NCBI GenBank assembly: GCA_009746045.1
Contig: RPFO01000175.1
Coordinates: 3,037,634-3,101,633 of the forward strand
Source: Mesostigma viride
Taxonomy: Eukaryota > Streptophyta > Mesostigmatophyceae > Mesostigmatales > Mesostigmataceae
DNA: 64,000 bases
Reading direction: 5' to 3'
Both the position numbers and the translations under genes were made by a program. Positions 56,195-64,000 of this stretch are shown in pieces. The notes below the pieces were generated by a model. That model was given only the letters and a program-made list of their open reading frames with translations. It did no database searches and was not told the DNA's origin. Positions within the stretch are counted from its first letter, which is position 1. Every line of letters starts with the position of its first letter.

Positions 56195-56821
56195 ATGGAA
56201 GCAGGCGAGGAGGGCTTGTACCACGACTATGAGATCAGGAACATAAGAGATGCTAGATGGTCAGCAGAAAACACCATGCTGATCCAGGTCCAATGGAAAG
56301 GGGGAGACGGCAAGTCGTGGGTGGAAATCGACAATTTCCACCCCGACTGCGCCGTCTCATTCGATAGATTCGTGGCGTCTAGGTGGAAAGAGACGGTGGC
56401 GAAGGATACCGGGTACACAATCGCCAAGAAGGGGGAGGTCGCCGAGGCCTGGGCGGAGCGCATTGCCGAAGCCAAGGGCGAGACGTCCCAGGCGGCCTCC
56501 TCACCGCGCACCCCCACCCTGTCGACCTTCGATGCCGATCCCTACCTCCCCGCTCTTCCCCCCTTTACCGCCTATTCTTTGCTGGATACTGTTGTGGATC
56601 CCTCTTTAAACATCGACGCAGCCATCATCCCCATGATGCAGGATGCGCTCAACGCGGGCGCCCCCTCCGACGAGCCGGTGGGCATGCAGGCGGTGCCTCC
56701 ACCCCAGGACGAGATGGTGGGCATGCAGGGGTCGCCACTGCTCTGTGACGAGCCGGTGGGCACCGTGGGCATGTCCACCCTGGACCAGGAGGTGACGGGG
56801 TTCCAGCCGGACACAATTTAA
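56195..56821 (+). CDS. Chromodomain-like protein, at least 208 residues
   Basis: An open frame from ATG 56195. It holds a chromodomain-like block: YEIRNIRDARWSAENTMLIQ, VQWKGGDGKSWVEIDNFHPD, followed by FDRFV. The aromatic positions (Y, W in WKG, W in SW) expected for methyl-lysine binding are present. The rest is acidic and proline-rich, ending with three VGMQ/VGTV repeats. Upstream, 56093-56194 stays open in the same frame (IKRINKVIAEAQAIKDLLTA), but an in-frame stop at 56066 blocks it. An ATG at 56017 (MTKGKKVAVTTKPRVHV) is in another frame. A frameshift or unseen short intron may join them. Role: probably chromatin or a retroelement-derived chromodomain. Confidence 0.65.
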   Translation: MEAGEEGLYHDYEIRNIRDARWSAENTMLIQVQWKGGDGKSWVEIDNFHPDCAVSFDRFVASRWKETVAKDTGYTIAKKGEVAEAWAERIAEAKGETSQAASSPRTPTLSTFDADPYLPALPPFTAYSLLDTVVDPSLNIDAAIIPMMQDALNAGAPSDEPVGMQAVPPPQDEMVGMQGSPLLCDEPVGTVGMSTLDQEVTGFQPDTI

Positions 56822-57035
56822 ACTTAATATTGATTTTAATAAAATTACTTTCCCTTCCACGTTTTCATTGTAATGCATGTTTACCCACAACTATGAGTTA
56901 CCCATGACAGTTTCATGCCATATTGGGGTTTTACGTATACTAGCTAGCAAGTAAAAATGGGGTCACCTTTGGGTTTTGTAGCTCCTCTCTCCCACCCATT
57001 TACTCTCCCACCGATTTACGACCGTCAGATTAATT

Positions 57036-57835
57036 AATTAATTAATTATCAACATCACTCCGTTGGGAGTAGATGTAGCACATAGCCCTGAGAAGGGGCA
57101 TATGGCTTTTAATACATTCTAGGCTACTTCATGCAAGGGTGGGAATGTAAGCTACCCCTGCTCTAGGTGCACCAAGGCACCTGCACCCTCATGGTCTATC
57201 ACGCTATGCCCGGGTAAGGGGGGAGCATGCCTGTGAGGGAGGAAGATCATCATGGCTATACAAGAGCTAGGGCATGGCTTCTCGACAGAGAGCATCTCTC
57301 TGCATGGCATAGCATGGCTAAATTCTTAATGCAACATCCATGGGGGTCCCAGTATAGACAAAGCATGGCTAAATGTTGAAGGCATCATCCATGGGGGCCA
57401 TTATGGGCGCACATGCGCGGGGGCCACATGCTAGGCTAAGCCTTACTAATCTACACTACTGGTATATGTATTCCTAGTCTGAGGTGGCAGGAGGGGGCTG
57501 CCAGGGCTTGTGGTCAACGTGGATGACCGCCCCCCTCCAGTATACCGGCTTCCCCCTTGCGCTCTGCCGGAGCTGAAGGTAGGTCGGCCATAGCTCGCGT
57601 CGCCGTTGTTGTTGTGCCAGGGTCAAGTCGTCGTCCAGCGTGAAGCGAGTCTCCGAGAGCTTCTTGCGGCATTTAAGGAACGCCAGCTTGTCCGCCATGT
57701 ACTTAAAGGTGAGGAGCACGGGTGCCGGGCCAGCCGTCCCCCGCGCGCGGGGGAGGCGGACAGCCGACATGTCCAGCTCACCAGTGAGTAACATGGGGGC
57801 AAGAATGGCACGCTTAAATGCCTCAAGAAGGCTCG
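57036..57835 (-). pseudogene. ORF1-like retroelement fragment, 5'-truncated
   Basis: Minus-strand frame 57794-57474 encodes 106 residues nearly identical to the C-terminus of the protein at 19981-20817 (TGELDMSAVRLPRARG, LAFLKCRKKLSETRFTLDDD). Then come the same 3' UTR, the hairpin ACTCC-GTTG-GGAGT on + (57057-57070) and the TTAATTAATTAATTAATT tail at 57030-57048. Upstream of residue 1 it is truncated. Confidence 0.8.
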
Positions 57836-57904
57836 TGGAGGTCTCACCTGCCTGCTGGTCGAAGCTGGACCGTCAGATGTTTGAATCAAACGGCCCGACT
57901 GACA

Positions 57905-58085
57905 GGTACACCCGAAAAACCGCATAGACGCGATGCGAGGAACCGAAAAACCGCATAGACGCGACGCGAGGGAACCGAAAAATTCGCATAGACGCGACGC
58001 GAGGAACCGAAAAAGAACCGAAAAACCGCATAGACGCGACGCGAGGGAACCGAAAAACCGCATAGACGCGACGCGAGGGATTGGG
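57905..58085. repeat. Minisatellite, about 6 irregular units
   Basis: Built from GAACCGAAAAACCGCATAGA, CGCGACGCGAG with units of about 30-37 bp. It lies between the two opposed retroelement fragments. Confidence 0.85.
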
Positions 58086-58329
58086 GCCGTCGGTGTGAAC
58101 CAAAATGGCCGACACTAGCTGGACCAAATTTGGGCTTTTGGGCTGGACGTGATAATTACAATTGGGCTTACACATAGCTGACCGCCGATAAGTTACAGCT
58201 TAGCTGGTATTAAACGCGGGCCTGTACAGTCTCCTTCCCTCAGCAATCAAGCACCATGACCTCCAAGACAGCCACCTTGAGACCTTTATTCAAATTCCTT
58301 GAACTGCAAATGCACATGGCTGCAAATGA

Positions 58330-59070
58330 CAGCGGCGACGCGAGCTATGGCCGACCTACCTTCAGCTCCGGCAGAGCGCAAGGGGGAAGCCGGTATACTG
58401 GAGGGGGGCGGTCATCCACGTTGACCACAAGCCCTGGCAGCCCCCTCCTGCCACCTCAGACTAGGAATATATATACCAGTAGTAAGCATATATACCAGTA
58501 GTCAGCAAAATTGGTGCGAGAGGTCCCCAGTTCGATTCCGGTCGGATTCATTTGCAGATCGCGTTTTCCGCGTTTTCCGCGGCCCGGCACTGAACGCAAA
58601 GGTTTTCACCTTTGCGGAGTGTCTGATCAGAATACCAGTAGTGTAGATTAGTAAGGCTTAGCCTAGCATGTGGCCCACGCGCATGTGCGCCCATAATGGC
58701 CCCCATGGATGTTGCCTTCAGAATTTAGCCAAGCCATGCCTATAATGGGACCCCCAAGGATGTTGCATTAAGAATTTAGCTATGCTATACCTATGCAGAG
58801 AGATGCTCTCTGTCGAGAAGCCATGCCCTAGCCCTCGTATAGCCATGATGATCTTCCCCCCCATGGCATGCTCCCCCCCCCTTCTTGGCTGGGCATAGCG
58901 TGATAGACCATGCGGGTGCGGGTGCCCTGGTGCACCTAGAGCAAGTGTTGCTTACATTCCACTCTTGCAGGAAGTAGCCTAGAATGTATTAAAAGCCATA
59001 TGCCCCTTCTCAGGGATATGTGCTACATATTCTCCCAACGGAGTTATGTTACAATTCAATTCAATTCAAT
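58330..59070 (+). pseudogene. ORF1-like retroelement end, disrupted
   Basis: 58335-58465 repeats the last 40 or so codons (ELWPTYLQLRQ...YWRGAVIHVDHK) with a frameshift, then a stop. A foreign 150-bp piece with a tRNA-like fragment follows (58480-58620). The element's 3' UTR resumes at 58631 (ACCAGTAGTGTAGATTAGTA) and ends in CTCC-CAAC-GGAG (59032-59043) and CAATTCAATTCAATTCAATG. Confidence 0.75.
58515..58550 (+). other. tRNA 3'-half-like fragment
   Basis: GCGAGAGGTCCCCAGTTCGA, TTCCGGTCGGATTCA resembles the anticodon-stem 3' arm, variable loop, T arm with B-box-like GTTCGATTCC, and acceptor 3' strand of a tRNA. Only three of five T-stem pairs form, and no matching 5' half or anticodon arm precedes it, so it is not a functional tRNA. 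It is flanked by ATATACCAGTAGT repeats. Confidence 0.5.
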
Positions 59071-60055
59071 GGCAGCGAATGCGTTTGGCAGCCAAATGCT
59101 GTCCTCAAGAGTATAGCTTTGAAATAATGTTCTCAGTTTCTCAGCAGCTAGGTGCAGCACCCTGCGCATGAAATACTGTAGTCCAACATCAGTATATTAC
59201 AAGGATAACATCAGTATACTTGGGCTGTCACAGAGCACAGGAAACACAAACTGTTAGTGTAACCCACGCAACTGCCTCAAGCACAAATATGCGACAATAA
59301 TAAGAAATAACTACAAAAATACCTGCTGTTTCGAGCGACCAACTGAAGCAAGACAGGCATGACTATCGGCGACCATGCATATGCCTTTCAAAAAATCCAA
59401 GATCCGGCATCATGCTGGGTGTCACATTAAGTGAGACAACTATACAAAGGGAAAAAAGAAGAAGCGAAAATGCACGCCAGATAGAATTATGCCTCTTTTA
59501 TACACAGTGCACACTGCTGGTGTCCAGTGTCCAATCGCCGGCGCAATCTACGCCATGCGCATGGCAGAATATGCCAACCATCCCTGTCTCCAGCAAAGAA
59601 ACTCATTGACCAACAATATCAAACTTGGCACAACCCAACGACACAGGCCCCCACCCCCTTCGCAGGATTCCACACGAGGTTCCAACACGTGATCTCAGCA
59701 CAGCCTTTCTCCAGCATTGTTCACGTTGGCACATGTCGACGAACTCCTCCCGTATGAGATGCATGGCATGGTGCGGAACACATCGAGTGTGCGCAGCACA
59801 TGAAAAAAAATGTCAGCCTACTTCACTCGAAAGCAAATCTCAGCAATGCTTTCCCCGGCGATCGTGCCAACGTTGCCCTCCAAGACCTCCCCGCGGTCTC
59901 CTTGCAAGAACTGACAGGCGCGAGATTGAACGGATCAATATTTATCAAGCCTGCAGGCTCGCCGTCCGTCCCTCCGCGGATGCTCCTCGTCCAATGCACC
60001 TCTTCGACTGACTGCCTTAGTTCTTCCTCCCTTCCTCCACATATTGTTCTTGCGG
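59071..60055. other. Spacer, no gene seen
   Basis: Intergenic DNA and 3' flank of the minus-strand nucleotidase gene. Frames here do not resemble proteins. Confidence 0.45.
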
Positions 60056-62392
60056 CTACGAAGCGGGCCCTCCCGCGGTGGCTCCCCTCCCCCTTGTCTC
60101 CGAAGGCTTCTTACGGCTTGGGGCGCTCGGGGGGGCTGACTGGCCCTGGTTCTCCGCCTCAACCGCCGCCGCCAGTTTGTAGCGGCGGCCCTTGCGCACG
60201 CCCAGCTCCGACCCACGCACGCGGTCATGAGCCAGGGTCTGTCACCAGCGCAAAAAAGTTGAGGTGGGAACCAAAATAATTACAAATCACGAATCCACCA
60301 CCACAGAAACTATCGTGGTTCTCTAAACATAGTTTCTTTGTAGTGAGGTGAAAGTGTAGCCGCTATAGCTAGGTTGCCGCCAAACCCTATTCCTAGTCCA
60401 AAAGTTTGCGGCCAAAGAAATTCACAAACAACGCGAATGTGACTGCCCACAGTCCACGCACATGCAGTCCAAGCAAGCAAGGTGCCAGCGAGCAGCAACG
60501 GCATAACTGTCCCACAGCCCATATCTTGCGCTCCTCGGTCAAACAAGAAGGCAGCAGTCTCAGGCGATGTAGAGACCAGGCAAAGCTGGGCAACCTTGGC
60601 ATGTCAATCCATGTGGTGGTGCAGGCCTGAATTACTAGGGCCAGGACAGGGAGGCTAGGCTTCATGAGGGTGGCCCCTTGTTGAAGTGCTTCAACAGGCT
60701 CATCCCCAAAACACTAGCCCACCTGTTTATTAGCCGCACGGACAAGTATTCAGGGCAAAGGAGATAACATGGTGATCAAGGTGGGGGCGGTGCTGGTACG
60801 ACCTTGCCGGTAAGTTTGGCATGGCTAACAGCCATTTAGAAAGTCGATATCAGTCAGTTACAAGTCGATATCAAGTTGCGCTAGCTAGTGCTTGTGAGTG
60901 CTAGGAGCAAGTCTGTGGTCAGGTGCTCAGCGACTCGCAGTCTGTGAAACGGACGTGAAACTCTGTAAATAAGTACTACAATAGTAGTATTTAATTTAGC
61001 ATTTGGATGTCTCAATGCGAGACAAAACCCAGATGTAGCACACTAGTTGGTACAGGACCACAAGAAGGGGACCAGGCCAGTATCACATGGCCTTGTGGAA
61101 CAAGCAAGTGCTTGGTTTGGCACGTGAGTGCCAAACCAACGTAAGCCATAAGCCATTTGCCTAAGTGATGCCTGGCTCCATTTCAAACAGCCCAAGTTAT
61201 TCAGCCCACGCCGCTCACCTGGCTGGGTGACCGGAAGTACATGAACGGGGTGTAGTGCAGGAAGTTGGACACACGCGACATGTAGATGTCCGCGTACCTG
61301 TGATGAGCGCAGCAGGGGATGACGGTAGCCACAAAAATATATCCACCATGGTCAGCATTCAGCGAGCGGCTGCAGCATGCAGACGTCAGAATAACTAATG
61401 CGTGCAGGGCAAGGGATGACAGTACTCACAGTAGCAAAGGACGATAGTAGAAAGGGACAAGACAAGCCGCACAAAGAGTCATGCGTGGACCATGGCATGC
61501 AAGCAAGCATGTAAGCATGCATGTAAACATGCATGTGAACGACCACAGCGATGTAGGCATCGGCATGACAACACCTTCCTATCAAGGAGACAACCAGCGC
61601 AGGCCAGAAATCGGGAGAATCCGGACCATGGTAGCTCGAGCCTGCCGTTATCTTTTCTGCGTGTTCGAGTCGTTCTTCCTATGGTTGGCAGCAGCAAGGT
61701 GCGGGCCCATGATCACTGGCATGAGCGTTTCAAGTGACTACCGCGATAGCGGCACGCAGGTGCCTTACCCCTTTTCCCCCTCTTCTTCCCTTACCCCCCT
61801 TTCCTTTCCCCACCCCCCTCCCCATCCCTCTCCTGCCGGCTCCCTCAAACCCTCCCCTCCCTACCCCCTTCCACGACATCCCCTCCCAAAAAGTAGCTCC
61901 CTTGCCCTCCATTTGATTATCAATCTGTCGCGTCAGGCGCCCTTATGCACTCGCCCCCACTCACTTCTCGATCTGCCGCGTCAGGTGGCTCTTGTCGTTG
62001 AGCCCCGCGCGCGAGAGGTACCCCCACCGCTTGTTGAAGTGGTGCCCGTCCTCCTCCAGCCGCGGCGCGATGTCCTCATCCAGACGCTCCATCACCAGCA
62101 GCAGCGACGACATGACACGTGTCACCTCCTCGGGCGTCATCGCGTTCAGGCCAGGGTTATTCTGTGTGTGGGGAAGAGCGTAGATGAATAGCATAGGGCA
62201 GGTTCGGGTCAGGGGTTGGGTTGTGTGGGAACGGGGGCTGGGGGTATCGCTCGAGGATTCGGCTGTGTGGAAAGAAGAGCGGTTCGGATTCGGACTTATG
62301 GGTTGGGTTGGGTTGGGTTGTGGTTCGGGTTTTGGGGTGCAATGGGGTGCCAGCCCAACTAGCCAACCGGCCAGAATAGGTAGCTGGAACAC

Positions 62393-62483
<91 letters not shown>

Positions 62484-63602
62484 GAGAGCACCAAAACAAG
62501 CCTGCACTTTAAGGTGACTTTCATCCATGCTATATTCCCCCAATCCAGCAGTCCCCCTCTCTGCCCTCCGACAACCCACAACACCCACCCCCACCCACCC
62601 ACCCACCCACCCACCCACCCACCCACCCACCCACCCACCCACCCACCCACCCACCCACCCACCCACCCACCCACCCACCCACCCACCCACCCACCCACCC
62701 ACCCACCCACCCACCCACCCACCCACCCACCCACCCACCCACACAACACATGTTTCACACGCCGCGGCTCTGGCATGCTCTGCAGTGTTTACCTCGATGG
62801 GCTGGCCGCACTGCTTGCGCTGCAATGCCAGCCGCAGCTGGTTGAACACGTAGCCGACCTCGGCCTTGCGGTTCATCAGCTTGATCAGCTCCAGGCGGTG
62901 CTCGCGGCCCTTCTCCAGTGCCTCCACCTGGCAGGGCCAACCGACGGTCAGGGTTTTTACACAGAATAAGCAACCGGATGTTAGTGATGCTCACGAATTT
63001 GGGAAACAAAAGGGCTGACCCACCTCCTTAAATCAGGGCAAATAAGACCCGTCAGTCATTACTTGTCGATCTTGGTATTTGACTGGAAAAAAAAAAAAAA
63101 CAAAGAACAGACTAAACCGCCTCCTCGTCCATCTCACTGCACATTACCCTCCACCCATGAAAAGCTGCTAGTCATGATCTTGAATACTAGGATCATGTAC
63201 GTATGCCGTGACATTGAAATGACTGTCTGTTGCCCCAGCTCCACCTCCGGTTCTCAGCATATACTCCGTAAATAAATACAATGCTATTAATGATCTCTTT
63301 ACTTAACAACCAGTGAAAAGCAAAGAGGCTGACCCACCTCCTCCAGTTCTCACCAGATGGACACCGTAAATAAACAGAATGCTATTAATGACCTTCAATA
63401 GTTAAGAACCAGTGAAAAACAAAGAGGACCTGACCTACCTCCTCCTCCAGCTCGCGGCAGATGAGCGCGGTGCGCCAGCGCAGATAGTTCTTGCTGATGC
63501 TCACATCGGTGTAGATGTGGTCGCCCACGTACAGCGTCTCGTCGCCGCTGATGCCCAGAGCGCGCTCCACCTGCATCGCGCAACCGCCGCAGTAGAGCCC
63601 GC
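60056..63602 (-). CDS. HAD-family 5'-nucleotidase, last five exons
   Basis: Belongs to the cytosolic purine 5'-nucleotidase/NT5DC group of HAD hydrolases, which dephosphorylate nucleoside monophosphates. Exons (minus): 63602-63439, 62927-62793, 62161-61965, 61297-61219, 60238-60056; all junctions keep frame. The first has the HAD motif IV region LYVGDHIYTDVSISK and WRTALICRELEEE. The next has LIKLMNRKAEVGYVFNQLRL. The third has DIAPRLEEDGHHFNKRWGYL. The fourth has KYADIYMSRVSNFLHYTPFM, YFRSPSQ. The last gives TLAHDRVRGSELG, then a basic Ser/Pro-rich tail and TAG. The catalytic N-terminal DxDxT motif lies in exons beyond the window. The last exon is less certain because its end is not conserved. 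Confidence 0.87.
60239..61218 (-). other. Nucleotidase intron with fragments
   Basis: Contains a small inverted repeat AACTATCG.GGTTCTCTAAAC, ATAGTTTC near 60308-60335 and a duplicated AGTCGATATCA (about 60842-60875). No gene seen inside. Confidence 0.45.
61565..61645 (+). repeat. Dispersed repeat D
   Basis: TATCAAGGAGACAACCAGCG, CAGGCCAGAAATCGGGAGAA, TCCGGACCATGGTAGCTCGA. It matches 33040-33120 inverted and the pieces at 33485 and 33764. It lies within the nucleotidase intron 61298-61964, next to a GCATGTAAGCATGCATGTAA run. Confidence 0.75.
62397..62480. repeat. (GA)n microsatellite
   Basis: About 84 bp of pure GA in intron 62162-62792. Confidence 0.97.
62588..62741. repeat. (CCCA)n microsatellite
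   Basis: About 38 perfect CCCA units in the same intron. WVGG/THPP frames are artefacts. Confidence 0.97.
62985..63430 (-). repeat. Duplications around the nucleotidase exon end at 63439
   Basis: The text CCAGTGAAAA.CAAAGAGG, CTGACC.ACCTCCTCCAG next to the real exon (63410-63450) recurs at 63311-63345 (GGCTGACCCACCTCCTCCAG, TTCTCACCAG), and in part at 62993-63035 (GGGCTGACCCACCTCCTTAA) and 63236-63257. CTCCGTAAATAAATACAATG and ACCGTAAATAAACAGAATGC show that the copied unit is about 105-110 bp and includes the exon edge with its donor. Confidence 0.8.
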
Positions 63603-63699
63603 CTGGGGGGTGTGGGTGTGCAAGCAGAATACAGGATGGCAAGCGGGTCGCGCGGTCAACGCGCGGTCAGCGTGCTATGGCGTCGCATGGTGAATATTC

Positions 63700-63790
63700 C
63701 TATCGAATCGTTTGACTCCAACCCGCTGCTGTAGAGGCCGCCTGGGGTGGGTGGGTGTGCAGGCAGGATGGCAAGCAGGACGGGGCGTAC
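63700..63790 (-). repeat. Echo of the nucleotidase exon start at 63602
   Basis: On + , GCTGTAGAGGCCGCCTGGGG, TGGGTGGGTGTGCAGGCAGG, ATGGCAAGCAGG parallels the real border GCAGTAGAGCCCGCCTGGGG, GGTGTGGGTGTGCAAGCAGA. On the minus strand both read CCCCAG|GCGG(C/G)CTCTAC. The copy lies about 130 bp upstream in gene direction. The remainder to 64000 is intron with CAGGCAG words. Confidence 0.85.
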
Positions 63791-64000
63791 AACACACACA
63801 CCCATGTCAGGGCGGTGGAAGCAGCGGGGATGTTGCAAAGGGCACAGGTAGCATTGCAGTGCGAGGGAGCAGGCAGGGCACCAGTACCAGAGTGCAGGCA
63901 GCACAGCAGTACAAGGATGCAGGCATTATGGCGACATGGGCATGCAGGCAAAACAGCCAGCAGGATGTATATGTGGAGAAATATGCTTAAGACTGATGGA

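Noticed and set aside
58501-58625. A functional tRNA gene
   Set aside because: Only a 3'-half-like piece is present, with a poorly paired T arm and no anticodon arm or 5' acceptor strand.
60393-60665. A 90-codon minus-strand frame as a gene
   Set aside because: It lies in the nucleotidase intron, has no family resemblance and no splice-compatible link to the flanking exons.

Overview
This is a piece of nuclear DNA from an intron-rich unicellular eukaryote, probably an alga or another protist. The evidence is GT-AG spliced genes that code for eukaryotic families, TATA-like promoters, many micro- and minisatellites, and several layers of retroelements and DNA transposons. I saw no prokaryotic operon, rRNA gene, complete tRNA gene or CRISPR array, and I do not name the species.

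Layout. 1-19.2 kb: a cytosolic-type valyl-tRNA synthetase on + (20 exons, 5' end missing); its introns carry tandem repeats, a SINE-like insertion and many degraded copies of the gene's own exon edges. 19.9-26.6 kb: retroelements (an ORF1-like gene, a broken LINE ORF2 with endonuclease and reverse transcriptase, a nested SINE with target duplications) and a terminal-inverted-repeat DNA element. 27.3-31.5 kb: a two-exon gene on - for a von Willebrand A plus alpha-kinase protein, with a satellite-filled intron. 31.5-35.2 kb: intergenic DNA and nested retroelement fragments. 35.2-40.5 kb: a three-exon RING gene (-), a small unknown gene (-) and a BED-finger-like gene (+). 40.5-51.3 kb: repeats, including a 1.34-kb DNA transposon, a 2.1-kb (CCAT)n array, a palindrome-rich tandem repeat and several minisatellites. 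51.4-56.8 kb: a compact, apparently intron-free group of MYND (-), RING-like (+), multi-zinc-knuckle (-) and chromodomain-like (+) genes. 57-59.1 kb: two retroelement 3' ends facing each other around a minisatellite and a tRNA-like fragment. 60.1-63.6 kb: a HAD-family 5'-nucleotidase on - (last five exons; the 5' part lies beyond the window).

Most unusual signals. First, exon boundaries in at least two, probably three, unrelated genes are followed or preceded by tandem copies of the same boundary, splice-site dinucleotide included ('exon-edge echoes'). Second, several retroelement families end in the same small hairpin, NCTCC-CAAC-GGAGN, whose stem changes by compensating substitutions, followed by a TTAA-rich tail. 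Third, palindromic GAATATTC motifs recur in the promoters of the RING/MYND genes. Fourth, a composite tetranucleotide array changes unit by one base from block to block.

The recognised genes are housekeeping (translation, nucleotide metabolism) or signalling and chromatin/ubiquitin-type proteins; nothing shows that they form one pathway.
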